NCBI GenBank assembly: GCA_949152475.1
Contig: OX424564.1
Location: 32,238,165-32,302,164, forward strand
Length of the DNA stretch: 64,000 nt
From: Terebella lapidaria
Lineage: Eukaryota > Annelida > Polychaeta > Terebellida > Terebellidae
Direction of reading: 5' to 3'
A program made the translations under genes and the position numbers. The notes under the pieces were generated by a model. That model had not been told where the DNA came from. It was given only the letters and a program-made list of their open reading frames with translations, and made no database searches. Shown here piece by piece: positions 48,279-60,200 of this stretch (within the stretch, counting starts at the first letter, position 1; each line of letters opens with the position of its first letter).

Positions 48279-51200
48279 ATGGCGGAAGTTCGTGAAAACC
48301 ATGCAGTCCATTTCAGTACGGGTATGTATCACGGTCAACCGGAGTTACGACAAATGGTTGGCGAATAAATAGTCGATAATTAGACTACTAGTTTGGTATT
48401 ATGTATAGCGTAAACCGGGATAACGAAACATAACTACACACGTTTATGCCTTCGACCAAGCTTCGCCAGTAGTCAAAATGTATGACGGAGATGATGAGCC
48501 CGTGCTGAAGAGGACGGTGGGAGTCTTTAGCGGTGTTTCACTCATCGTCGGATCTATCATAGGTATACATGATTCTGTATAGTTTAGGTATTCCCTGAAT
48601 TTAACTTTCAAAAAGCTATACAGTGGATCCTGTGTTGAACACCACCTGTCACGAGAGACCACCCCTGGGGCCTAGTGCACCAAACCGTCGGTGAAGCGTC
48701 GGTGACAACGTCCGTCGTAAAAACACCAACGTCCGTCGTGGATTCTGCGTCGGTCAGAAAGTTGATTTGCACCAAGCTGTCGGTCGTTGAAAACTAACGT
48801 CCACTGGACGTAAAATCTGCGACTCCTACAGAGCAGTCGTAGATGGGTCGTACAACTTTTGAAATCGTGTACCATTCAATATAAGTGGGGTAAAATATTT
48901 CTTGTCTGCGTGATATTTCTTGTCTGCGTGACATAGCACTCTGATAGCGTTGGGAACCAGCTGTTATCAAAATTTTAATGATTGCAGAGTATCAGTATAA
49001 TTATGCTAACACATGCGCTGTTATGATGGTTGCATTGAGCGCGGAGAAAACTCAAATTATCATTTGTTTTATATATTTTTTTTTTCCCAAATACTTCGAT
49101 ATATTGATACACAAACTCAATGTACACGAGAGATTATATTACGATAAGGGAAGATGATACTGCTCATTATGCACCAGTAGGCATATTATGGATGGTCAGT
49201 AGCAATTAATTACCTTATGTGTTACCCATTGCTGAATTACAATACATGTGTAAAATATTGAAATTGCACGGAGTTAAATGTACATTCATTGTCTACAGAT
49301 TTATTTTAGGCTTCAATAGGTTTATGCTTGCAGCTACAGTGCATACAGGAGTTGTTACAGTAATTGTTTGTATAATTTAATGTCCACGCCATACCTTTCC
49401 AGAATCATACTGTACGTATATGTCCTACACCAGCCATCCATATACTATGCATTTTGACTGTTAAAACTGATAATCTTGATAACCAAGACTCGAATAAGTA
49501 TGCACCGATCCGTCGGTAGGCACGCCGACGCGTCGGACCAACGACCAATTTGCGACTTTTTGGTACACACCCCACGGCCGGTGATTTCACGACGGACGTT
49601 TCTACGACGGACGTAGGTTCCACCGACACTCAACCGACGCTTGTTTTACGACGGTTTGGTGCACTAGGCCCCAGGCTGGTTTGAGAAACCGCTCCAATTT
49701 AGTCCTAAATGACCTTTTATCATGTACTGTTATGAGAGACCACCTGTCATTTGAGACCACTTTTTTCGGTACCTTGGTGGTCTTAAAACCCAGGATCCAC
49801 TGAAAAAAATATAATATTTTCGCATACTTCTGGAGCGCAATTCCGTTTGTGAGAATGTTAATTTCGATTTTAAAAATAGACTTGCTGTTTTCTATGGAAG
49901 CCCATAGGTGACATGTGCGGGAAAAAATTGGTGTTTTTTTTTCTATTAAAAACCTTGCACGTTCGAAGGTAGAAAGTTCAAAACTACCACGTTCGTACGT
50001 GGAAGCATTTAGCGCTATCACGTTCGCACGTGATAACTTTACAACTTATTAGGCTTTTAGGCTTCCACGTTCACGCGTAGAAAGTCCAAAGCTACGTTCA
50101 CACGTGGTAAGGGACCCTCAGCAATCCGTACGTGTACGGGAACGTGCACGTCAACGACATGGTGACATCACCATTTGCTAGATATCCAGGGGTATCTCTG
50201 TGTAAATGACGCATTTGCATATATGATACTGTCAGTGTCGATGACGTTTAAGTACACGTCCGCACGTAGAAACCTATCACGTTCGAACGTAGAAAGATGT
50301 AGCTTTTCACGTTCACAGTAGAAAGTAGGGACCCCTAGCAATCCGTACGTGTACGGGAACGTGTACGTAAACGTCAACTACACTGTCCACAAATGCGTCA
50401 TTTATACCTTTCCACCTTCGCACGTAGAAAGATTTAGGTTTCTACGTTCACACGTAGAAAGATTCAAAGCTACCACGTTCACACGTGAAAGCATTTGATA
50501 TTAGAGAGTTTAAGCTAAGGTAACGAAACGTGGCGTAATGACGTATTGCCCACAAACACATGACGTAACCGTTACATAAGTAAATGAGTTTAAGCAGCTG
50601 CGTAACGTGTCATGTAATACAAATATAATTGAGATCATACTTTGCCTTACATATATAGATCAACATGTTCTTCGAGGTTGGCTGTTGAAATTTGAAAATT
50701 ACATTTGTTTAACGAGCCTAATCTGAAGGAATGAAGTACAAACATTGCTCTGGTGAGTAGCCTACATCTATATAAACACCTACATTTGGTAATTATTTAT
50801 ACCGGCAAAATAGGCTTGGCCTACCATCGTCGTGTTGATAAGAAATTTCACGCAGTCAAGAAAAATTCACACCTATAAAGAATTATAATGACCGACAGGA
50901 CATGGATGAAACGGCCGTATTGTTGTTGGAGGAAGAGGGAGATTTGGACGATGAATTGCTTCTTCAGTACCTATTCTCAGAAGACAAGGAACCATCGTTT
51001 GCATTTGATTTAGATTCGCTCACAGACAGTCAGTGCAAAAGGTACTTCAGATTCGAAAAACAGGATCTTGTGCGCCTTCAACAAGCTCTGAGAATCCCAC
51101 CCACCATTAGGTGCTATAATCGCAGCAAAGTGAACGGCCTGGAAGGATTATGTATACTACTAAGGCGGCTTGCTTATCCTAACAGACTGAGTGACTTGAC

Positions 51201-54200
51201 ACCTATATTTGGTAGAGCCAGGGAAGAGATCAGCTTGATTGTGAATGCCGTTTTGGATATCATATATGAACTTCACGGAAACAAACTGCATAATCTTGAC
51301 CGAGAGTGGGTATCACCCAGAGACTTCGCACTGGCCGTGCATGCTAAAGGCGCGCCCTTACAAAGCGTATGGGCTTTCATAGATGGTACCGTTCGTCCAA
51401 TGTGCAGACCAGGCCATAATCAGGAGTCTGTATTCAACGGTCACAGACGAGTTCATGCTATTAAGTTCCAATCGGTTATGGCCCCTAACGGGATGATAGT
51501 GGATCTCTACGGTCCAATCGAAGGTCGGCGTCATGATGCGGCGTTGCTACAAGAAAGCGGACTGATGGATCGCCTGCAGATACCAAAATTTCAGAATTTC
51601 TCTCTGTATGGTGATGCTGCATATCCAATTCGTCCTGAGCTCCTGGTCCCCTTCAGAGGAGCACAACTAACAGATGACCAACGCGATTTCAACCGTACAA
51701 TGTCCCCTATGAGGGAGGCCGTCGAGTGGGGATTCGGTGAGCTCGTCAGCTTATTTGCTTTCTTGGACTTCAAAAAAAATTTGAAACTGTACCTACAGCC
51801 TGTGGGAAAGTTGTACATTGTCAGTGCTATACTGTTCAATTGCCATGTTTGTATGTATGGTAATCAAGTTAGTAAGTATTTCAATATGGAGCCTGTTCTT
51901 TTGGAGGACTACTTGCGTTAAAACGTAGTACTTCCGTGTCAGCGCCGTGAACATATAAGTAGATTTAATAAATTTAAATAACATTCATTACGTCTCATCT
52001 TATTCCAATAGGGTTATAATGATATGATATGATCTTACAATGATATATGGAAATTTCAAAACTGACTTCTGGAATCGCTTGAAAGAATTTGTGGTGGCAC
52101 CATTAATGAACTTATTTTTATTCAGTCAAAAAAAAAAAACATTTACATACATGTACAGTACTAGTATAATATTGAACGCTTTTTAACAGCTTTTACCAAG
52201 GTTCATTAACTGTGATACGTGCTATGGTGCTACGTAAACATGTAATACATAATATTATGTAGAAATTGATCATAACATGTCTTAACTACTATTTTGACAA
52301 TAACATGTCTTTACTACTATATGTCATAACTACTGTTTAGCATTTTTGGTTACAATGTCTTGTATTATGTTAAGCATTCCCATCATCTGATTCCTATCAG
52401 CCCGCTGCGCCTCGGCCCTCAGGGCCATGTCATCCCTCTGGAGTTGGAGTCGTTCTTTTTCTAACTTCAATTCTTGCCGCCTCAACTCCAGCTCCTCTCC
52501 TCTGTGGGATGATGCAACTCGATTTTTCTCTTCCAAATATGAAAACACTGATGTTTTATTGATACGTTGTCTTTTGGATTTTGAATCTGAAATAAATCAA
52601 TAGATCTATCACCTAAATTTTACGTGCAGTTAAACTGTTGAGGGTAACAAATATCTTTAGTGTATGTGCAGTGCGTGGTTTTATTCGCTGTTTAAAAAAA
52701 CATTATAAACTTGATTGCCAACTTTAATGTGAACGAGAAAAAATACGTGGTTAACGTTTCATGCCTCAGCCACATGTCGAATTTCAACCGACGATCCAAG
52801 AGAAAGTTATAGGAAAGACAGCTGGGAGCACCAGGTAGCCTATATCACTTTGATTGCATCGCGCTTAAGTATAAGGCAAGAGATTGTGAATGATATGGAG
52901 GATTTTCAACACTAGTTTATCATATATTTACCTTGGTTATCAGAATCGCTGTCGTGACCGTGGCGGCTTTACGGATGTCTTGTGCAATATCCCGTTGACT
53001 CTTTCTCTCCCTCACTTTCTGTCGGTCTTCCTCGCTTTTCTTTTCTTTCTGTCTTTGTTCGCTGTCTTCTCTCTCTCAAGGTCCACTATCTGCTGCAGTA
53101 ACATCTCTTTTTCGTCGTATTGCTCATCTGTCCCGGACCTATACGCATAAAATCAGTGAATTGTGGCTAGTGAGTTTTAAAAACTACCAATACGTGCAGG
53201 CCTACTTAGTATGTCACTGTAATTGCTTACCGTGACCAATACATTGAACCTCATTTGCTTGCAGAATAATCTTACAAATAAGTGTGCAACACTTTTATTG
53301 CGACTAATTATGATGTTTTCAAAAACACAACAAAAATAAAAGATTTAATATTTATTTAGTTATTAGTATCTTTTGACAATGGCTAAAAATGTTGTGTTTC
53401 ACGTTACCCGACTGTACCTAGTGAGTTCAAATGACACTGAATGTTTTTATAGGACAGTTCGAAAACTACAATGTTTTTGCTACATATTAAATATTTTTTT
53501 CCACCAAATAAATTTTCGCTCTTGAAGACAGAATAATTCACCAAAAAGTACTTCAACACGGCCTGCAATAGGACCCATAGGTGTACACGGCATACTAGTA
53601 TTAGTAGGCTCTACAATGTGTATACAAAAATAAATAACATAAAATTACAACCGAGCTCTGCACTACCTAGGCCCCCTATATTTTGTTTGGCAAGTAGGCC
53701 TAACCTAAAACACAACATTATTGTTTAGGTCCAATTTATTTGAAAATATTATAGGCATGTACTTTCTCAGGTTAGCTCTGTCATCTTTTTTGAACTGTGT
53801 GATGAGCCGTTCCGTCCGCTCCCTACAGGAGCGAGCATCCACGTCGAACTTCGGCACTGCTAACTTGTTGAGTGTAGCTGCTATCTTCTTCCAACATTCC
53901 GCGGACGTTGGCTGTATCAGCAGTTTTTCTTTTAAAAGTAAAATATCATGGAGTGCAGAAAAACGAAACGTTTTTCTGGGCGCAGCTGCTGGTTTTTCCG
54001 CCATCACCTGCCAAAAATATAAAGATACATAATTGTGTATAATGAGGAATAAAAGCCCTATACGCCTACTAATATACCGTCTTTTTTTTTCCTATACTAC
54101 ATGTACATGCATATAGCAGACTAAAATAAATGGCAATACAGCACAGTACCTAGACTGGCTATCGTAGATCTATATTATTTTTGCATCGATTTTTGCATCA

Positions 54201-57200
54201 AAATTCATGATTATTTTATGGTGTTTAGATCTATACCAGAATCTAATATCCAAATAGATCTACTTAGAAGGTTGCGTAAAAATCTTGTTGAAAATACTTT
54301 TGACTGGCATTACATTAATGCATTGCAATTATTATGGTGAATATTAGACTAAAGCATGCTTGGCCTAACATAGCCGGGCCGTTGTCAACCTGTCAGCCTG
54401 CAGCGACCAGCGTGGATCGGCCCCAAACCACATGTACGTGAGCCTTGTTTGACGGCATTTTCTGCACCCATGCCGTTCAAACTCCGCTTTAAAACTATAC
54501 ATGAGTTGACTATGTAGTCTCACGGACATAACTAGTAAATTACAAGACAATTGTATATAAACTCTCGCTGGAAATACAATTCGTAAACAGTGTGTAACTT
54601 ACGTGTGGTTCTTGTTTACACGTCAATTCCAAACGGGAAACGAACTGGCCACGAGGCACGCGACGTGTGAAATTACGTAAAATGACGTCATACGTTATCT
54701 GGGTCACGTTCGTTTGCTTAGCTTAATCTCCCTATTAACACACCCAAATCTTTGCACGTGCGAACGTGGTAGCTCCTGATATTTCCACGTGCGAACGTGG
54801 AAGCGTTGAATGCTTCCACGTGTGAACGTGGTAACCTCAGACTTTCCACGTGTGAACGCAATAGCCTTAACTGTTTCCATGTGCGAACGTGATGTTAAAT
54901 GCTTCCACGTTCGAACGTGCTAGCTTTTTGCTGGAAAAGACATAGAATTTTTTTACGCGCATGTCATCTATGGGCTTCCATAGATTTCGATATACCGATA
55001 ACACATATTTTTTGTGAAACCAAAGGTTCTGGTATTTTTGTGTCGCCGTCTGGACTAGCTCTGGGTTCAGGATCTGTGGGGCTCAGTCTGATTCTGTGGG
55101 CAGTTTGTGGCCTCATCTCATTGACCGGTGTGGTATTTAACATTAAAATATACGTAACTCAACCCAGTCAATCATAGCGATAACGAATAACTCTGAAAGT
55201 ACTAGCGGTATGATTTCACTTTGATTCAATGATTGACATTCACTCCTTTTCATACAATGTTTTTGGTTAGAATTTGGAAGCTAATGATTTCGCCTTTTGA
55301 TGGATAATTTGACCTTATACCGATCCAGTGTGGAATAATAGCACTTGAGGCTAAAACAATATCGTTAAAAGGCGGTTTGTTCACCCACACGAAGTGGGAA
55401 TCAGCTGTCGAAAAAAGAATCAACAATCTTGTTTTATGTCCTTCATGATATAATAAATCATTATAAAAATTACGTTATAATATATCCTACTTTGAACTGT
55501 TCGGTTTTCAGGAGCCCTCTGCCTGGCTGAGCTGGGCACCTTGATCACGGAGTCGGGCGGGGAGTACGCCTACCTGAAGGCCGCCTTCGGACGAGTCCCG
55601 GCCTATCTCTTCTCCTGGGTCGGCATCCTCCTGCTAAAGCCTTCAGCCAGTTGTATCATATCCCTCACATGTGCCAAGTACGTTCTCTCACCGGCTTTCA
55701 ACGATGGTTGTGGTCAGCCTCCTGTCGTGACAGTGAAACTACTTGCAGTAGCTATCATTGGTATGTCAAATATATGGTCATAATTTTGGTTTCAAACTCA
55801 CATTCCAGCTCTACTGCTGGGGTATACCGGGTATCGGAACAATGGAATGTCGGAACAGTGGGGTGTCGGAATATAGGGGTATACTATACCCTATATTCCG
55901 ACACCCCACTGTTCCGACATTCCATTGTTCCGATACAACAATTTTAATACAATTAGATGACAGTTAAATCAGGCACGGGTGTGTTTTAATGCCGTTAGAT
56001 GACGGTGGGATGTCGGAACATTGGGATGTCGGAACATTGGGGTGTCGGAACAATGTCGTTATCCCCTACTGTTCACTGACGAAAGCTCGTGTCGTCAGGT
56101 ACCGACCGACATCTTTTCGTATATCGACGTCTTAAATATTCATACAAGTAAAATATCAGTAACCTTCGACACGGCCCAAGATGTCATGAGTTCCCGAACT
56201 CAAGGGTGTGTTCACCACAATTGGTGAATAATTAGTTTTGCAAGTCACGTCTTTCGAATATTGAGCTTGTACTGTGAGGATATATATAGGAAGTCATATA
56301 CAATACATTTCTATTGGACCTTGAAATTGAACTAGGCACATGAATGCTCAAACACGACATTATTTCCAATTCAACACATGTCAATTGATATGATTTGTTT
56401 GGATTTTTAAATGACACATACACGATGTCTTACGTGGTCTATATTTTAGTGACCTTGAAAATGACAAAGGGTGACCTATGGACGAACGCAAGGTTATGCC
56501 AATCACTAGAAAAAAACAATTTATCTTTGGAGTCATTTTTCCTTTGATATTTAGTAATATATGTAAAATGGTGCATCGGATGGTGACCCTGAACTTTGCC
56601 CAACAAAGTACTAGTATGTACTTGAGTTACTTATGTTGGTGACCTCTGTGAAAGCACCAGAAAGATGAATTTCAACACATGTATCGAGATGGAATGTTAA
56701 ATATACTTTCGATCAAATGTAGATCTAATGAATATAAATGAAAAACAATAAATTGTGTGCTGAAATTTGAACGTTATTCCACTTTACTGTACATATATAA
56801 ATGTGATTCCAGTTACTCTGAGTGCAGTCAACAGTTTGAGTATAAAACTCGCCACTAGAGTTCAGGTCGTGTTTACAGTCGCTAAATGTCTGGCACTTGG
56901 ACTTATCATCGTGGGCGGTGTGGTCAAAATGGCACAGGGTACGTATTTGGGTGTGTCCTGTATATTTGTTGGATTATACAGCTTGAATAATTGGAATTAT
57001 ACATATAATATATTTACCTGAATACAGTGTATCTGTAATGAACGAAGCCATTGTCAGAAAATTGCATTGAACGTAGTTTGGAATATTTCCTGACTGTCAA
57101 ATGAATGCATTTCAAAGTCTATCCGTTAATTTATGTAGCATTTGTTTGCATATGTTTTGCCCAGACTTTAACGATGGGATTAACTTGACACAGTTAACCT

Positions 57201-60200
57201 CGACAAATTTCCACCAATCCACAACTTCTAGCTCGAAAATTGCAATTGGCTATCTACACCAATTCGAAATGGGGTCACGGAAATCTGAGCAAAATCGAGG
57301 ATTTGCGAACGCGGAAGTCTGGAATCTTTCCACATGAGAACGTGCTGAAAAAATTCAGAAAATATATTTTTTCCCAGTGTTTGTCAAATATGGGCTCCCA
57401 ATATCTGAGACAAATGTATGTGCTTTAGATAAAATATACATCGCTGATGGGCTCACGTGACGTATGCCAAGTTACATCACGATAGGTATATCTTCTAGAG
57501 TTGAACCACGAGTAAACCTCTGCAAGCAGGTTGAAACGAAGCATATACATGTAGTATTAATTCATCATGAATACCAATTTCAGGCGAGACAAGGTACTTG
57601 AGTAATATGTTCGAAGGCACACGAGGCAGTGCAGGACCGTTGGCTCTAGCTATTTATAATGGAATGTGGGCTTATTCCGGTTGGTAAGTTGTAACGTATG
57701 AGGTGTGTCCAAAAATATAGCCCCAGATTGGTATAAGCAATATTTTATATTGCAGTGACCGATTCCAATGTGGCCGTATTTGTTGCTAAAACAAATAAAC
57801 TTACATATCTGTATTCCAAACAAAACCCATTTCAACCAAATTATCCTGCGTACGACAAGCTATATATACAAGCCCGATGTCATTTGTTTGTGAAAATGTT
57901 TATCTGTTTTGAACAACAAGTGTCTTAAAAATATATGTATGAATGATCGGACAAATTATAAAATTGGTCTTTGATCCCTCCAGGAATAGTTTGAATTACG
58001 TCACGGAAGAACTGATAAATCCCGAAAAGTAAGTAAAAAAACGAGAGAGAACGGACACAACTGAACGGTATCCAATAGAAAACATTGTATTGGATTATTT
58101 TTCCATCATTCCCCTCAGGAATTTACCACGCTGTATCCTGATCGCTATACCCCTGGTGACGACATTGTACGTCCTCGTCAACATATCGTACTTCAGTGTA
58201 ATGTCTGTTCCGGATTTAGTTTCCTCTTCTGCAGTGGCCGTTGTAAGCATATGATTAGTTTCTCTTTATATGATCGGTTATAATATTGGTAATAAATGGC
58301 ATCATCATAGAATATTGATGCTGGCGTAATGTTAGACAGAAAACTGTCGCAGACACATATTATGATTAATTCATCGTTTAATTCATATGCTAAAGACATG
58401 GGCAGAAAGAACCTTCCCTGTTCTGCGACTGGCTGTGCCGATTTTTGTAGCCATGTCAACTTTTGGCTGCTTGAACGGATCTTTGTTTTCTGGTGGAAGG
58501 TGATTTTTCATAAACATTAGGCCGAAATATGGTTAAAGGGAAACGGCTCAAGTAGGGTATGCTGCGTTTTCTTAGATCTCAATCAGGATTATACAGGTGA
58601 GAGACGGATAAATTTCCTGCATGCATTCAAAATTACAGCGTAGCATACCCTACTTAGGCCAGACAAACTATCTATTCGATAAGAAACGATATTATTTACA
58701 TCAAGATGTATCCGGGCGACTTGAATATAAGCCTATACTACATAATATATTTTGAAAATAACAATTTCTATATATTTGTTCTCATACATGTATTGTATAT
58801 GCTGACAAAATTGACATGGAGATAAACTGTTAAAAGTTATGTTAAAGTTGCTGCCTTCGAATGTATGCAATATTTTTTTTTCAAACCAATTTTTTGTTAA
58901 ACACATCTAATGCAATATAACAAAAAGTGTGCTCAATGATTTTGACGATTACAGTTCATCCGAGTTGTCTTTTCATCCGTTTTAGTGCCCATTTGTACCG
59001 GTTTTGTAAATAAACAAACGAAATGTATCCATCAAACCCGAATATAAACAAATGCTCAAAACGCCCTTAAAAATCCGCATCGAGTACATTTTCCATTTCG
59101 TATGTGCAAATATAGTGTAGTTATGAGAAAATAATCAGTGATATACCATGATGTGCGTGGAATTGTCAGTCTATCTCGCATTTCTATGCTTTGTTTACAT
59201 CTGCGTGTGATGGATACAGTTCCTGTATTTACGCGAGAACCGCATGTTCAAATTAGCAAATTTTCATTACATTTGATGTGAGTATGTTTCATTCAGTTAG
59301 TTTAGCATGTTTAGTATGAAATATAGATTTAAAAAAAATATTGAATGGTTTCGAAGGCAGCTGCTTTAAGTATATGTCCATATTATCGAAACCAGTTCCG
59401 TATTTATAACCCCATCGTAGACTGATTTACGCGGCAGCCCGAGATGGTCATATGATGGGGGTCTTCTCCTATATCAACACTAAACGACACACACCGCTGG
59501 TCCCAATCACACTGAACGTGAGCTTTGGTTATAATATTGGATTACATCTGGAAATTATATAGCATATTATGTATCAATCAAGGATAATAGCTCTGCTTTG
59601 GAACCATTTCAGAGTCTAATTAATTCTTCGTAATTGCGAATAAATGCACATGTCAGCATACAGCCCCCCTTGCTATTCACACCTATTTTGCTTTATGAAC
59701 AGTGCCTATTTTCTATATTACTCCTGATACCTGGAAATATTCGAAGTCTGATTGAGGTGCTCAACTTTTCCGTATGGATGTTCTATGGTGCGACCATGGC
59801 CTCACTACTGGTCCTGCGGAAAACCAGACCCAATCAACACAGGCCATATAAGGTGGGTTATGTGATATCGAACATTTTAGGGGAATAAGACTCAAAATTT
59901 AAATGTTTTCCCGAGCACATGAACTCCATTCCATATTAGGATTTTAATGACAGAGACAGAGAATCATTTTCTGATAAATGTTAACTTTTACTTTGTACTT
60001 AACCAACAAACGCAAATATACTGGCACATTCAATTGATTAACGTTAGATACAATTCTGTACCCTGAATACGTACCCTAAATTTGAACCAAAATAATATAT
60101 GGATGCGTTAGTTATTGTATGTATATTTACATTACAATCATGCTGATTTTGTCCTGCACAGGTGCCCGTTATATTCCCCGTGTTTGTTCTCCTGGTCTCG

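Larger units (their letters stand above)
49891..54984 (+). mobile_element. Harbinger-type DNA transposon, 5.1 kb, in intron 2 of the transporter
   Basis: Inverted ends TCTATGGAAGCCCATAG (49891) and its reverse complement (ending 54984) match over about 40 bp with some mismatches, and are flanked by TTT on both sides, a possible 3-bp target duplication. The element contains the two genes characteristic of the superfamily: a DDE transposase (plus strand) and a Myb/SANT-like DNA-binding partner (minus strand). Both subterminal regions carry inward-facing repeats of CACGTTCGNACGTG. The right end lies only 41 bp from the acceptor of transporter exon 3. Confidence 0.88.

Noticed and set aside
58329..58520. 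63-codon frame overlapping transporter exon 9
   Set aside because: It is in a different frame from the conserved [15 protein letters not shown] reading, which joins in phase with the neighbouring exons.
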